A stretch of DNA of 25,013 nt from a virus. A model generated the notes under the pieces. That model saw nothing but the letters and a program-made list of their open reading frames with translations, was not told where the DNA came from and did no database searches. Positions 6,157-12,449 of this stretch are shown here, in pieces. Positions within the stretch are counted from its first letter, which is position 1. Every line of letters starts with the position of its first letter. The DNA lies in IMG/VR virus record IMGVR_UViG_3300042861_000796, positions 1 through 25,013 of that record, one strand, 5' to 3'. Position numbers and translations under genes: made by a program.

Positions 6157-6178
6157 CCCGCTACGCGGGGCGCCCGCA
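6157..6178 (+). promoter_or_regulatory. Intergenic GC hairpin with GCGCCCGCAC tail, copy 1
   Basis: CCCGC (6157-6161), loop TAC, GCGGG (6165-6169), followed by GCGCCCGCAC. It has no T-run, so it is not a classical intrinsic terminator. Similar hairpins with a G-C-CGCCGCAC tail occur at 8891-8913 and 9529-9551 in equivalent positions between small genes. Possible roles are RNA stabilisation, processing or termination. Confidence 0.5.
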
Positions 6179-6196
6179 CACATTAACACTGACATC

Positions 6197-6451
6197 ATGG
6201 ATAACACTCTGCCTCGCTACACAGATACAGATGGTTGTACTCATGAGTACGAACCTCCAGCTACATTATGTAGCCTCAGGCGATATAACATCGCACACTG
6301 TGCAAGACAACGTATGCAAGATGCGCACTGTTTAGGTTACCACGCTGGCGATAACTACAAGCCGTGGGTAGAACTATGGAAGCGCGAGCGTATGAGCTTT
6401 TGGTCAACACTTGCACACTCGATTCCGCACAACTTCAAAGTAAACCGCTAA
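6197..6451 (+). CDS. Small hypothetical protein, 84 aa
   Basis: The start is ATG 6197 (leader CTGACATC); the frame is open further upstream to 6152 but that part is the GC hairpin. The protein has an acidic, Tyr/Pro-containing N-terminus, then LCSLRRYNIAHCARQRMQDA, HAGDNYKPWVELWKRERMSFW and a basic tail. Trp-rich helices suggest binding to protein or nucleic acid, but no family is recognised. Its TAA sits in the loop of a CCGC-TAAC-GCGG hairpin (6445-6456). Confidence 0.55.
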   Translation: MDNTLPRYTDTDGCTHEYEPPATLCSLRRYNIAHCARQRMQDAHCLGYHAGDNYKPWVELWKRERMSFWSTLAHSIPHNFKVNR

Positions 6452-6484
6452 CGCGGGGCCAAATCACACAATCATCCCATCATC

Positions 6485-6769
6485 ATGACAACACGTTTCG
6501 AACCTAATCTTGTTTTACTTGACTCTCACGGTGTCTACATCCCCCAAATGTACTGCAGTGATGCTGACGAACACTGGGCTAACTGTGTAGGTGTTGACTA
6601 CAACGATGTGCTTACTTGTCAGGCTGGCCCAGATCACGAATGGTATTGGGAAGCGTGGCAGAACATCTTAGATAACGCAAACATCGTTAGCGATGGTGTT
6701 ACTTGGCGATTGCATCAAGATGGTGACCTTTGGGAAGTGCCCGACGGTTACGAATGGCCTGAGATGTAA
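6485..6769 (+). CDS. Conserved-looking small acidic protein, 94 aa
   Basis: ATG at 6485 after CATC repeats. Contains LVLLDSHGVYIPQMYC near the N-terminus and AGPDHEWYWEAWQNILDNA in the middle, then WRLHQDGDLWEVPDGYEW at the end. This string of motifs (GVYIPQ, GPDHEWYW-AW, LHQDGDLW) is one I associate with a widespread phage/bacterial small-protein family of unknown function. It is strongly acidic and Trp/Tyr-rich, a composition also seen in DNA-mimic proteins, though that is only a possibility. Confidence 0.65.
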   Translation: MTTRFEPNLVLLDSHGVYIPQMYCSDADEHWANCVGVDYNDVLTCQAGPDHEWYWEAWQNILDNANIVSDGVTWRLHQDGDLWEVPDGYEWPEM

Positions 6770-6803
6770 CCACGCCAGCCCAACATCACATCACACAAAC
6801 ATC

Positions 6804-7004
6804 ATGATCAACCTAGTCTCTGTTGATGAGTACGGTGTAACCTATGCCGTAGACACATTCCTATCAGTGCAAGACGCCAAAGATGCACTGTGGCAACTTG
6901 AATGTTACCTAGACGATGCACAAACTCCCGCACGTTACTACCAACTGCAAGACGCAATCTCTGACCTACGCACACAAATCGCTGAGCATGAAGACAATGA
7001 CTAA
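6804..7004 (+). CDS. Small hypothetical protein, 66 aa
   Basis: ATG at 6804 (leader ACAAACATC); an open frame continues upstream to 6693 but only as a shadow of the previous gene. The protein has an N-terminal VSVDEYGVTYAVDTFLS strand-turn-strand and two helices, VQDAKDALWQLECYLDD and YQLQDAISDLRTQIAEHE. It looks like a small alpha/beta or coiled-coil protein. Its 3' end overlaps the next gene's start by about 8 bases. Confidence 0.55.
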   Translation: MINLVSVDEYGVTYAVDTFLSVQDAKDALWQLECYLDDAQTPARYYQLQDAISDLRTQIAEHEDND

Positions 7005-7179
7005 GGCGCAAGTTGTATCCGAGTTTCGTGAACTCTGGCGCGATTCAGTTAGTTACGATCCCGCACTGCGAGGTGATCACGTCGCTAAACGTGAAGCCTT
7101 TAACAACTTCGTGGATCTACTCAACAAACAGCGTCAGGTGACTGACTACCAAGCACACAACTGGAGCAACCCTTTCTAA
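6997..7179 (+). CDS. Conserved-looking small protein, 60 aa
   Basis: The start is taken at ATG 6997 (MTKAQVVSEF); ATG 6988 is an in-frame alternative adding three residues. Motifs are VVSEFRELWRDSV, LRGDHVAKREAFNNFVDLL and a C-terminal WSNPF. The pattern F-W----S--P-LRGD--AKREA---F-D-L------T-Q---W-NPF is, to my knowledge, a recurrent phage small-protein family without a known function. It overlaps the preceding gene by 8 bases and is followed 4 bases later by the next ATG. Confidence 0.65.
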   Translation: MTKAQVVSEFRELWRDSVSYDPALRGDHVAKREAFNNFVDLLNKQRQVTDYQAHNWSNPF

Positions 7180-7183
7180 CACC

Positions 7184-7360
7184 ATGGCAAATAACTTCCC
7201 TTACGACGTGTACGGACTCGACTCTTACTCACTGTCTTACCACGCTCTAGCTCAATTCAAACAGATTCTCCTAAAGGAAACTATGCCTGATGAGATCGTA
7301 GAAGCAATCGAGGATCAGATCATCCCCGCTCTTGAACACATCCTCGCTCAAGACTACTGA
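7184..7360 (+). CDS. Small hypothetical protein, 58 aa
   Basis: A short ORF, ATG 7184 to TGA 7358-7360, starting 4 bases after the preceding stop (leader TAACACC). The N-terminus is Tyr-rich (FPYDVYGLDSYSLSYHALAQ), followed by a helix and an acidic amphipathic helix with DEIVEAIEDQIIPALEHIL. No cysteines and no membrane segment. It fits exactly between its neighbours, and the TAACTAACCC element starts 4 bases after its stop. Function unknown. Confidence 0.55.
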   Translation: MANNFPYDVYGLDSYSLSYHALAQFKQILLKETMPDEIVEAIEDQIIPALEHILAQDY

Positions 7361-7364
7361 CCTT

Positions 7365-7374
7365 TAACTAACCC
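7365..7374 (+). repeat. Spacer element TAACTAACCC, copy 4
   Basis: Preceded by CCTT and followed by AACTCACACACACACTCC before the CATC-ATG of the next gene. The preceding bases agree with copy 3 (CTT) rather than copies 1 and 2 (TG). Confidence 0.55.
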
Positions 7375-7398
7375 AACTCACACACACACTCCAACATC

Positions 7399-7746
7399 AT
7401 GAGACAGATCGAAAAGCAAATGCTCACCGCAATTCACAATCGTAAAGATTGGAAGTCTGCCAACACGCAGGTCACTGTAACCTACTTCGCCCACGCTGAG
7501 CGATTGATCGACCGCACAACTGTCTATCTACACGGCAGCCCCATCGCACAGATCAGCCCCGATACAGTTACAGTTTGCGACTGCGGCTACCAAACAACTA
7601 CAACTAAGTCGAGGCTAAATGCTATCCTGCATGATCTGTGCGGCGCTGGTATTTATCAGAAGAATTACAAGTGGTTCGGCACAGCAATCGAGGAGGCTGA
7701 TTGGGAGATCGAACCCAACACTTCACACTGTTTCGTGCGGGGCTAA
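7399..7746 (+). CDS. Conserved-looking hypothetical protein, 115 aa
   Basis: ATG 7399 after CCAACATC. The N-terminal MRQIEKQMLTAIHNRKDW is followed by a beta-rich middle (VTVTYFAHA, TTVYLHGSPIAQI, TVTVCDCGYQT) and TTKSRLNAILHDLCG with GIYQKNYKWF. The string RQIE-QML-A, then LHG--IA, then T-TTKSRLNA and G-YQKN--W is a signature I recall from many phage genomes, including cyanophages, with no known function. One extra frame on the same strand (from 7619) covers its 3' end but is used only by the next gene. Confidence 0.65.
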   Translation: MRQIEKQMLTAIHNRKDWKSANTQVTVTYFAHAERLIDRTTVYLHGSPIAQISPDTVTVCDCGYQTTTTKSRLNAILHDLCGAGIYQKNYKWFGTAIEEADWEIEPNTSHCFVRG

Positions 7747-7761
7747 ATCACTATCATCGCC

Positions 7762-7782
7762 CGCCTCAGCTTCGCTGGGGCG
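7762..7782 (+). promoter_or_regulatory. Intergenic GC hairpin
   Basis: CGCCTCAGC (7762-7770) pairs with GCTGGGGCG (7774-7782) with one G-U pair, around a TTC triloop. It lies in the 73-nt spacer between the 115-aa and 82-aa genes and is followed by CCTTCATAG, not by a T-run. It shares the short CTTCG-type loop of the other island hairpins but lacks their GCCGCAC tail. Confidence 0.5.
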
Positions 7783-7819
7783 CCTTCATAGTGTACAATC
7801 AAATGTACACATTAACACC

Positions 7820-8068
7820 ATGAAACTTGTAAGCTGTCGTCACATCGACATTGCCAACCTCAAAGGTGCAATCGTAACTAACACGAATGGCGCCCAGTTT
7901 TATGTTCTTGGATTCGAGGTTGACGTAGAATCCCACACGATCAACATCGTGATGCAACCAACCGACGGTAGCGGTCCCATAGGTTTACTGTGGGATCACA
8001 TCAAAGACTGGACAATCGCACTGCAGCCAATACACTGGCTCAACGACATTCTCACCATCACTAAGTGA
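7820..8068 (+). CDS. Small hypothetical protein, 82 aa
   Basis: ATG 7820 (leader ATTAACACC); the frame is open upstream to 7619 but that stretch overlaps the previous gene and a hairpin. The protein is predicted to be mostly beta: VSCRHIDIANLKGAIVTN, GAQFYVLGFEVDVESHTINI, then PIGLLWDHIKDWTIALQPIHW. Such sequences form small barrels or sandwiches. No family named. The next gene starts one base after its stop (TGAAATG). Confidence 0.55.
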   Translation: MKLVSCRHIDIANLKGAIVTNTNGAQFYVLGFEVDVESHTINIVMQPTDGSGPIGLLWDHIKDWTIALQPIHWLNDILTITK

Positions 8069-8069
8069 A

Positions 8070-8414
8070 ATGACACAACAACACCCCATCACCCCACCGC
8101 CAGAGCTGGTAGAGCAGTGGGCACATTTGCCTGCCGATTGGAATACGGTTGCTTCCCTTATTGCCAAATGGGGCGCCGACCAAGAGCTGGAGGCGTGCTG
8201 TGAGTGGATTAACTCATTCCAAAACAAATTTGTTCATGCCCATGATCTTCGTCTTGTCCGCCGGCCCAAGCCGCCGAGCTTGAAGGAGCAGGCGCTGTTA
8301 TCTATTGACACCGCTGTTGCTGATTATCGTATGTCAGCAGATGTTGCCAACATTGTGCGTCGCGCACTTGAACAACTCCCAGACCACACAAGAGATGGAG
8401 ATTTCAATGGTTGA
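8070..8414 (+). CDS. Conserved-looking hypothetical protein, 114 aa
   Basis: ATG 8070. N-terminal ITPPPELVEQWAHLP, then LIAKWGADQELEACCEWINS, then LRLVRRPKPPSLKEQALLSI and a C-terminal helix. The PPPELV-QW, WGADQELEACCEWL and RRPKPPSLKEQAL blocks resemble a recurring phage/cyanobacterial small-protein family that I know only as hypothetical. The Pro-rich stretch suggests a hinge between two helical parts. Its 3' end overlaps the next gene by 8 bases. Confidence 0.65.
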   Translation: MTQQHPITPPPELVEQWAHLPADWNTVASLIAKWGADQELEACCEWINSFQNKFVHAHDLRLVRRPKPPSLKEQALLSIDTAVADYRMSADVANIVRRALEQLPDHTRDGDFNG

Positions 8415-8640
8415 ACAGTTATCACAAGCAACGAAAGCGGTACTCAATGCGTTCCGGCCACCTGGTACCTATCCCGACGACCTCGACGAAATCAGCCTTG
8501 CTATTGCTATCCGTGCTGCCGTAGCTCACACTCAGCAGTATCAAGGTAAAGACTGTTTGGGTGACGAGGTGTGGACGTGTGACGCTGATGAACTTCTAGT
8601 CATCGCCACAGAACTTGAACAATTCCACAACGACAAATGA
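8407..8640 (+). CDS. Small hypothetical protein, 77 aa
   Basis: The start is taken at ATG 8407 because a GGAG lies 6 bases upstream; ATG 8395 is in frame and would add MEIS. The protein has VEQLSQATKAVLNAFRPPGT, an ISLAIAIRAAVAHTQQYQG helix and an acidic C-terminus with CDADELLVIATELEQF. It is helical and acidic, without a membrane segment. It overlaps both neighbours (8 bases before, 4 after), a sign of coupled translation. Function unknown. Confidence 0.6.
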   Translation: MVEQLSQATKAVLNAFRPPGTYPDDLDEISLAIAIRAAVAHTQQYQGKDCLGDEVWTCDADELLVIATELEQFHNDK

Positions 8641-8885
8641 AACGCGCAGAACTAATCGACCTGTACGCTGACATCACCGTACGATCAATGGATTACAGCG
8701 AGCTGGAAATGTTTGTGTACAACGCAATCGCAGAACAACTCGAAAAGACGGACAAAGGCGATCTGATCGACAGGTTCTACAAAGACATTTGCATGAGCGA
8801 TCCAAACGATCTATGGGACATCGGGCGCACAGTTTTAACTAAAGAGGAAGTCGAATTGTATTTGGCTTCGAAACAATGTAACTAA
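8637..8885 (+). CDS. Small hypothetical protein, 82 aa
   Basis: ATG 8637 overlaps the preceding TGA (ATGA). The sequence is helical and acidic: ELIDLYADITVRSMDYSELE, then FVYNAIAEQLEKTDKGDLID and a final TKEEVELYLASKQCN. No recognised motif. The final codons TGT AAC TAA plus CC recreate the TGTAACTAACC spacer word, so here the element overlaps the stop codon, and a GC hairpin follows 6 bases later. Confidence 0.55.
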   Translation: MKRAELIDLYADITVRSMDYSELEMFVYNAIAEQLEKTDKGDLIDRFYKDICMSDPNDLWDIGRTVLTKEEVELYLASKQCN

Positions 8886-8890
8886 CCGGA

Positions 8891-8913
8891 TCCGCTTCGC
8901 GGGCCGCCGCACA
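8891..8913 (+). promoter_or_regulatory. Intergenic GC hairpin with GCCGCCGCAC tail, copy 2
   Basis: TCCGC (8891-8895), loop TTC, GCGGG (8899-8903, one G-U pair), then CCGCCGCACA. The tail is nearly identical to that at 9541-9551. It precedes the A/C-rich leader of the RlpA-like gene. Confidence 0.5.
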
Positions 8914-8940
8914 TACTAACATCAACAACATCAACTCACC

Positions 8941-9258
8941 ATGAAACGTTTGCTGTTCTTGCTGCCTTTTGTCGCCCTTAATCCTCTCGAAGCTCGTACA
9001 GTTATAGCTACTGTTTATCACGAATGGTATCACAACAGAGTCACATACTGCGGTCAAACATACCAACATTGGGGCGTTAGTGCAGCGCACCCTTGGTTAC
9101 CTTGCGGCACACGAGTTCGCGTAACTAACGGCAGTAGAACACTAACAGTTCCTATAACAGACAGGTGTGACTGTAACTCAATAGATTTGAGTGCAGGCGC
9201 TGCGTATCGCTTGGGTGTCCCCTTAGACGACATCCGTAAGGTACGAATCAGCTATTAA
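8941..9258 (+). CDS. Secreted RlpA-like double-psi beta-barrel protein
   Basis: A 105-residue protein starting with a short signal-peptide-like segment (MKRLLFLLPFVALNPLEA). The rest matches the RlpA-like double-psi beta barrel: GVSAAHPWLPCGTRVRVTN (residues 45-63), then VPITDRCDCNSIDLS (70-84) and a LGVPLDDIRKVRI end. His50 and Asp74 are where RlpA-type lytic transglycosylases have their key residues. Four cysteines (37, 55, 76, 78) suit an exported protein. It may act on the cell wall or bind glycan during lysis or entry, although phages rarely use this fold for it. No SPOR domain. Leader CAACTCACC, no Shine-Dalgarno. Confidence 0.75.
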   Translation: MKRLLFLLPFVALNPLEARTVIATVYHEWYHNRVTYCGQTYQHWGVSAAHPWLPCGTRVRVTNGSRTLTVPITDRCDCNSIDLSAGAAYRLGVPLDDIRKVRISY

Positions 9259-9559
9259 TCAAACTCTCTTACAAGACACTCGTAAACCACGCCTGCCGCA
9301 AAGCAACACATCAGCCAGGTGCTGAGATCAAATGGGAAACTATACATGGGTAAGTACAAATGCTTACCCCTTCAGTCTGTCTACCTTTCGTCTGTATGTC
9401 TCGTAGCCTAAGCAACACATCATGAACCCCGGACACATCCTCCTAAGCTCAAATACTTGACGCACTCCACTAAACCCTGTGGGGGTTAGCTGTCAGCCAC
9501 GCTGCTACGGTAAAGGCTCCCTTCCACTCCGGCTTCGCCGGGCCGCCGCACTATTTACT
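9259..9559. other. Noncoding spacer with hairpins and a tiny ORF
   Basis: About 300 bases without a convincing gene. A 7-bp hairpin GGGTAAG 9348-9354 / CTTACCC 9363-9369 lacks a T-run. CTAAACCC 9470-9477 pairs with GGGGTTAG 9482-9489 with one mismatch. ATG 9422, preceded by AACACATC like real genes here, opens only 12 codons. A 24-codon ORF starts at 9332. Two CCACGC words lie at 9287 and 9497. A regulatory or RNA role is possible; nothing firm is seen. Confidence 0.45.
9529..9551 (+). promoter_or_regulatory. Intergenic GC hairpin with GCCGCCGCAC tail, copy 3
   Basis: CCGGC (9529-9533), loop TTC, GCCGG (9537-9541), then GCCGCCGCACT. It sits 8 bases before the start codon of the zinc-ribbon gene, so the hairpin occupies the position of a ribosome-binding region and could affect its translation. 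Confidence 0.5.
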
Positions 9560-9955
9560 ATGAAGTTCTCGACTGACAACCAACCACCCAGAGACATCAC
9601 TAGATGTCCCAAATGCGACAAACCCGCTTTCTACGTTCTTGAGACCCGCTCAAACAGAACGTACATAAGACGTAGAAAGCATTGTAAAGAGTGCATGTTT
9701 CGAGAAACCTTTTATGAGATATCACAAGACAGGTACCAGAAACTAGAAGCAGACTCTAAGGCACTCGCTAATCTTCTCACCCGACTACAAGAACTCGTAA
9801 CAGGACGAGGTGAACAATTAGAGCAAGTTAAAGTGCCCAGAAAGATAACAATTCCATGTGAGCGATGTGACTACGCGACGGATGGGAAGTGTTCCTTTGA
9901 CTACCCCGAAGCGTTTACATCAGAAGCACACGATTGCTCTATGTTTACAGAGTAA
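9560..9955 (+). CDS. Zinc-ribbon protein, NrdR-like N-terminus
   Basis: A 131-residue protein from ATG 9560; the open frame upstream to 9479 covers a GC hairpin and is not coding. Cys16, Cys19, Cys42 and Cys45 form a zinc ribbon, with an IRRRKHCKECMFRETFYEI stretch that closely resembles the NrdR zinc-ribbon end (RRR-C--C--RF-TYE). It lacks the NrdR ATP-cone domain. A middle helix (about 58-85) looks like a coiled coil. A second cluster, Cys100, Cys103, Cys111 and Cys126, may bind another metal. It is probably a DNA-binding regulator, perhaps of phage or host genes; the target is unknown. Confidence 0.65.
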   Translation: MKFSTDNQPPRDITRCPKCDKPAFYVLETRSNRTYIRRRKHCKECMFRETFYEISQDRYQKLEADSKALANLLTRLQELVTGRGEQLEQVKVPRKITIPCERCDYATDGKCSFDYPEAFTSEAHDCSMFTE

Positions 9956-10101
9956 CATAAGAACGCAAATCTGGTTAAGTGAGAGCTGTTTTACAGAAAG
10001 TTTTCATTACTCAGCGGTTCGATACGCTGTAACTACAGATTAAATAATGGTAAAGACGTTGAGCGGCGCTGTGATAAATTGATTCCGCTTTCCTTTATGC
10101 C
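9956..10101. other. Spacer, no gene seen
   Basis: 146 bases of mixed composition with a GTAACTACAG word near 10030 and AT-rich ATTAAATAATGG at about 10040. No clear promoter hexamers, terminator or tRNA. Confidence 0.4.
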
Positions 10102-10275
10102 ATGCGTAAGCAGGAACCCTCAGTTAAAGAGTTCGACATCTTCAGTAGCCACAAAGGGGCTTGGGGTTATCTGTGTACTGTTGAAGCAGACAGTCGCGAC
10201 GATGCAAAACTAATTGCGATGAAGGATCACGGCATCTTTCACCACAATCAGATCTCTGTTTACCCAAAGAAATAA
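10102..10275 (+). CDS. Small hypothetical protein, 57 aa
   Basis: ATG 10102 to TAA 10273-10275. The protein reads VKEFDIFSSHKGAWGYLCTV, then EADSRDDAKLIAMKDHGIFH and ends ISVYPKK. A beta strand, a helix containing EADS-DDAKLIA, and a final strand make a small beta-alpha-beta unit of the kind found in many phage proteins. An ATG at 10097 is out of frame. No Shine-Dalgarno. It is followed by a structured leader preceding the next gene. Function unknown. Confidence 0.5.
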   Translation: MRKQEPSVKEFDIFSSHKGAWGYLCTVEADSRDDAKLIAMKDHGIFHHNQISVYPKK

Positions 10276-10291
10276 TCTGTGTTAAATCCTG

Positions 10292-10370
10292 TACAGAGTG
10301 GTGGCTGTGTGCTACCATTCTGTGCAAGGCGGCACCGGCCTTTAACGTGGCGCACCCTTTCCACTCTGTA
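10292..10370 (+). promoter_or_regulatory. Structured mRNA leader (three-way-junction-like)
   Basis: TACAGAGTGG (10292-10301) pairs perfectly with CCACTCTGTA (10361-10370). Inside are a hairpin GGTGGC 10300-10305 / GCTACC 10311-10316 (one G-U, sharing two bases with the outer stem) and a second arm GTGC 10322-10325 / GCAC 10352-10355 containing AAGGC 10326-10330 / GCCTT 10338-10342. The structure ends 5 bases before the ATG at 10376. This closed multi-arm layout is like a cis-regulatory RNA. I do not recognise a known riboswitch consensus. Confidence 0.55.
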
Positions 10371-10375
10371 TCACC

Positions 10376-10798
10376 ATGAACATCAAAACCTCTGATCTTG
10401 TCTGCCTCGGTGAACGTGCAGCTTCAACGTGGGATGAACGCGATCGTGCGCAGACTGCCTTGGATGTAGCCTTCGGCACTCCGTTCGAGGCTGCCAAAGA
10501 CAATCTGCTTCGTGACATTACGATTGCAGAGTCTTCCGGTGTCGATCTTTCTATCTTCAGTGGCACCGACAGCCGCTTTAAGTTCCCTGATCTTCACACG
10601 AACATCGTTGTTCGTCTCACCCGTAAACCCACGCCGCACACCAAGCTCGAAAAGCTCGCCGAAAAGGTGGCGAAGCTTGAGCAGGAACTTAAAGTCGCCA
10701 AGATGCAACTGAAGCACACTGCAGAGCAGCTCGTGGCACAGCATGAGTGCGACGAGGTTACTGACAAAATCACCCTGGCCTTTACCCGTCTCAAGTGA
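10376..10798 (+). CDS. Hypothetical protein with C-terminal coiled coil, 140 aa
   Basis: ATG 10376, just after the structured leader. The N-terminal part includes ACLGERAA-like LVCLGERAASTWDERDRAQT and an LLRDITIAES helix; the middle contains FKFPDLHTNIVVRLTRKPTP. Residues about 88-125 (KLEKLAEKVAKLEQELKVAK and on) form a classic heptad coiled coil with alternating Lys and Glu, so it probably dimerises. No enzyme motif. Two frames on the opposite strand over this gene are shadows. Its TGA overlaps the ATG of the next gene. Confidence 0.65.
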   Translation: MNIKTSDLVCLGERAASTWDERDRAQTALDVAFGTPFEAAKDNLLRDITIAESSGVDLSIFSGTDSRFKFPDLHTNIVVRLTRKPTPHTKLEKLAEKVAKLEQELKVAKMQLKHTAEQLVAQHECDEVTDKITLAFTRLK

Positions 10799-10956
10799 TG
10801 CACAAGAACCTAGAGAACTTCGCCGTGTTTACCTTGGCGAGCATCATCACCGCCATTACCGCTTTCGGTGCATTTGGCATCAACCCCGGAGAAGCCCACC
10901 ACTCTAAAGATTGCGAATCAACACAAAGTCTTGACGCTAAGTGCGCTAGACACTAA
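10798..10956 (+). CDS. Small single-pass membrane protein, 52 aa
   Basis: ATG 10798 overlaps the TGA of the preceding gene by one base. The protein has a short charged start (MHKNLENF) and one hydrophobic segment, AVFTLASIIT AITAFGAFGI (residues 9-28), followed by a hydrophilic tail with Cys39 and Cys49 separated by nine residues. It may sit in the inner membrane with the tail outside, or be exported. Phages use such small proteins as holins, spanins or membrane modulators, but nothing here decides between these. Confidence 0.55.
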   Translation: MHKNLENFAVFTLASIITAITAFGAFGINPGEAHHSKDCESTQSLDAKCARH

Positions 10957-10980
10957 TTTGTGTCAGAGCTTGCGCTCCCG

Positions 10981-11009
10981 TCCCTTGTGTAACGCAAGGG
11001 ATTTCTTCT
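10981..11009 (+). terminator. Probable intrinsic terminator
   Basis: TCCCTTG (10981-10987) pairs with CAAGGGA (10995-11001) around TGTAACG, followed by TTTCTTCT. The U-rich tail is imperfect. It separates the small-gene island from the RavA-ViaA-like operon. Confidence 0.65.
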
Positions 11010-11040
11010 ATCTCTCACATCACCGCTTCTGTAACTAAAC

Positions 11041-12237
11041 GTGAACCACTACCTCCTGTCCTGCTCCATCTCTGCGGACGTTCGTCAATCAGTTCAAATT
11101 AAGTTTGACGATCTCAAACTTCCACAGCAGGTTATCGACACACTCGAAGCCAACAACACAGTCAGCATCCGCCCTCATCTCTCAAACGCACTTAAGGGCA
11201 AACTTGATGCACTTCGTTTGAAACAGCGCCAACTTTACGATGCTTTTTGCATTCATTATGGTGACGCTCATTTCGTAACTGCTTCCTACTTCCAAGAAGC
11301 AAACGAGATGATTAAAGAGATCAAGCGAGACGCTGATGAACACAACGATGAACTAAAAGGCTTGTGGGAAAGCGAGTACACACGGTGGCAAGAGACAGCT
11401 AACGGTATCCTCCGCCCACTGTTTTCGGAAGACACAGAGTACTCGATTGCATTCGATGCCTACATGCGTTTCTTTCCCACGCGGGAGGAATACCGCAAGC
11501 CGATTCGTGTCTCTGTGCTGGGTCCACTTCCTGTGTCTCTGCAGAAAGTCGACGCTCCTGTTGACGGAGACATTGATTCTGTACTCGCCTACGAGAACGC
11601 AATCAATACTCAGCAAGTTCTTGAAGCCGCCAAAGCGTCTGCTTCAGACAAAGCCCTGACTCTCGGCGCTCAACTGTTGGACGATCTCGATGTTCGCAGC
11701 GTCACTAAGATCGGACGTCAACAGACAGGATCAGATAAGAAGAGGGGAAGCTGGCAGATCACTGCAGAGAAACTAAAGCTCATCAGCGATAGTGTTCCGG
11801 CTTTTGGTGATCTCGCGTTGCTTGCAGATCGTTTACTGCAGTCCGGAAGTAGCTTGCAGTCCCCTGATCGCGGTGTACGCATTAAAGCAGTAGAAGACTT
11901 CTACGCTGTGCAAGAAGAGATTCGGACAGAACTGTCCAGCATCTGTAACGGACACGGTAACTCTCAGGGTCTAGAGAAACTTCAACAATCCTTGGCGCTG
12001 AGTTCACAGTACAAATTGCTGTGCGAAAAGATTAAGAACGTAGAGAACGCTAACTCTCTGAATTTGTTGGTTAAGGACGCCAACATGGAAATCGATATCT
12101 ACGAGCAGCGGTCCAAACAGCTGAAGAAGCTTATCGCTCAACGGCGTGAGTTGATCCAGGCTGCTGGCGAGAACCTCGATGAACTTATCGATGATATCAA
12201 TACCCAATCTGAACAACAGATGGAGCCCGATTTCTAA
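11041..12237 (+). CDS. Coiled-coil-rich partner protein of the AAA+/VWA operon
   Basis: A 398-residue protein starting with GTG 11041, directly after GTAACTAAAC; no in-frame ATG lies nearby. Long helices predominate: KLDALRLKQRQLYDAFCIHY, an EMIKEIKRDADEHNDELKGL stretch, and a C-terminal YEQRSKQLKKLIAQRRELIQ coil with an acidic tail. No enzyme motif. Its place before a MoxR-type ATPase and a VWA protein, and parts of its N-terminal half (VSIRPHLSNAL followed by a long helix), recall DUF3150-type proteins found beside AAA/VWA pairs on mobile elements; this is tentative. It is probably the substrate-binding or scaffold member of the complex. Confidence 0.6.
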   Translation: MNHYLLSCSISADVRQSVQIKFDDLKLPQQVIDTLEANNTVSIRPHLSNALKGKLDALRLKQRQLYDAFCIHYGDAHFVTASYFQEANEMIKEIKRDADEHNDELKGLWESEYTRWQETANGILRPLFSEDTEYSIAFDAYMRFFPTREEYRKPIRVSVLGPLPVSLQKVDAPVDGDIDSVLAYENAINTQQVLEAAKASASDKALTLGAQLLDDLDVRSVTKIGRQQTGSDKKRGSWQITAEKLKLISDSVPAFGDLALLADRLLQSGSSLQSPDRGVRIKAVEDFYAVQEEIRTELSSICNGHGNSQGLEKLQQSLALSSQYKLLCEKIKNVENANSLNLLVKDANMEIDIYEQRSKQLKKLIAQRRELIQAAGENLDELIDDINTQSEQQMEPDF

Positions 12238-12449
12238 TGGACAGGCGAGTGTATGTATTTAAAACACACGACGGTTATCTATCTGACGTAGACCACTACA
12301 CACACGACGTTACACGCGCTGTGTCATTCGTCGATATTGATGCGGCAGTAAAACGACTAGCGGCAGTCAGTGGAATGATCGCTAGTCAAGTCTCGATCGA
12401 AGAAGTCTCAATTCCTTTCCCACTTCCCTACCCCAGACAATTCTCATGA
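12237..12449 (+). CDS. Small hypothetical protein in the RavA-ViaA-like operon
   Basis: ATG 12237 shares a base with the preceding TAA (TAATG) and its TGA overlaps the next ATG (ATGA), so it is coupled on both sides. The 70-residue protein has VYVFKTHDGYLSDVDHYTHD, a VDIDAAVKRLAAVSGMIASQ helix and a C-terminal proline-rich IPFPLPYPRQFS. It could be a small adaptor of the AAA+/VWA complex, inferred only from its position. Confidence 0.6.
   Translation: MDRRVYVFKTHDGYLSDVDHYTHDVTRAVSFVDIDAAVKRLAAVSGMIASQVSIEEVSIPFPLPYPRQFS

Noticed and set aside
9422-9460. 12-codon ORF with the typical ACACATC-ATG leader
   Set aside because: Too short to support as a gene from sequence alone; recorded under the spacer entry.
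9560-9955. Full NrdR repressor
   Set aside because: Only the zinc-ribbon end matches; the ATP-cone domain is missing and a second Cys cluster is present instead.
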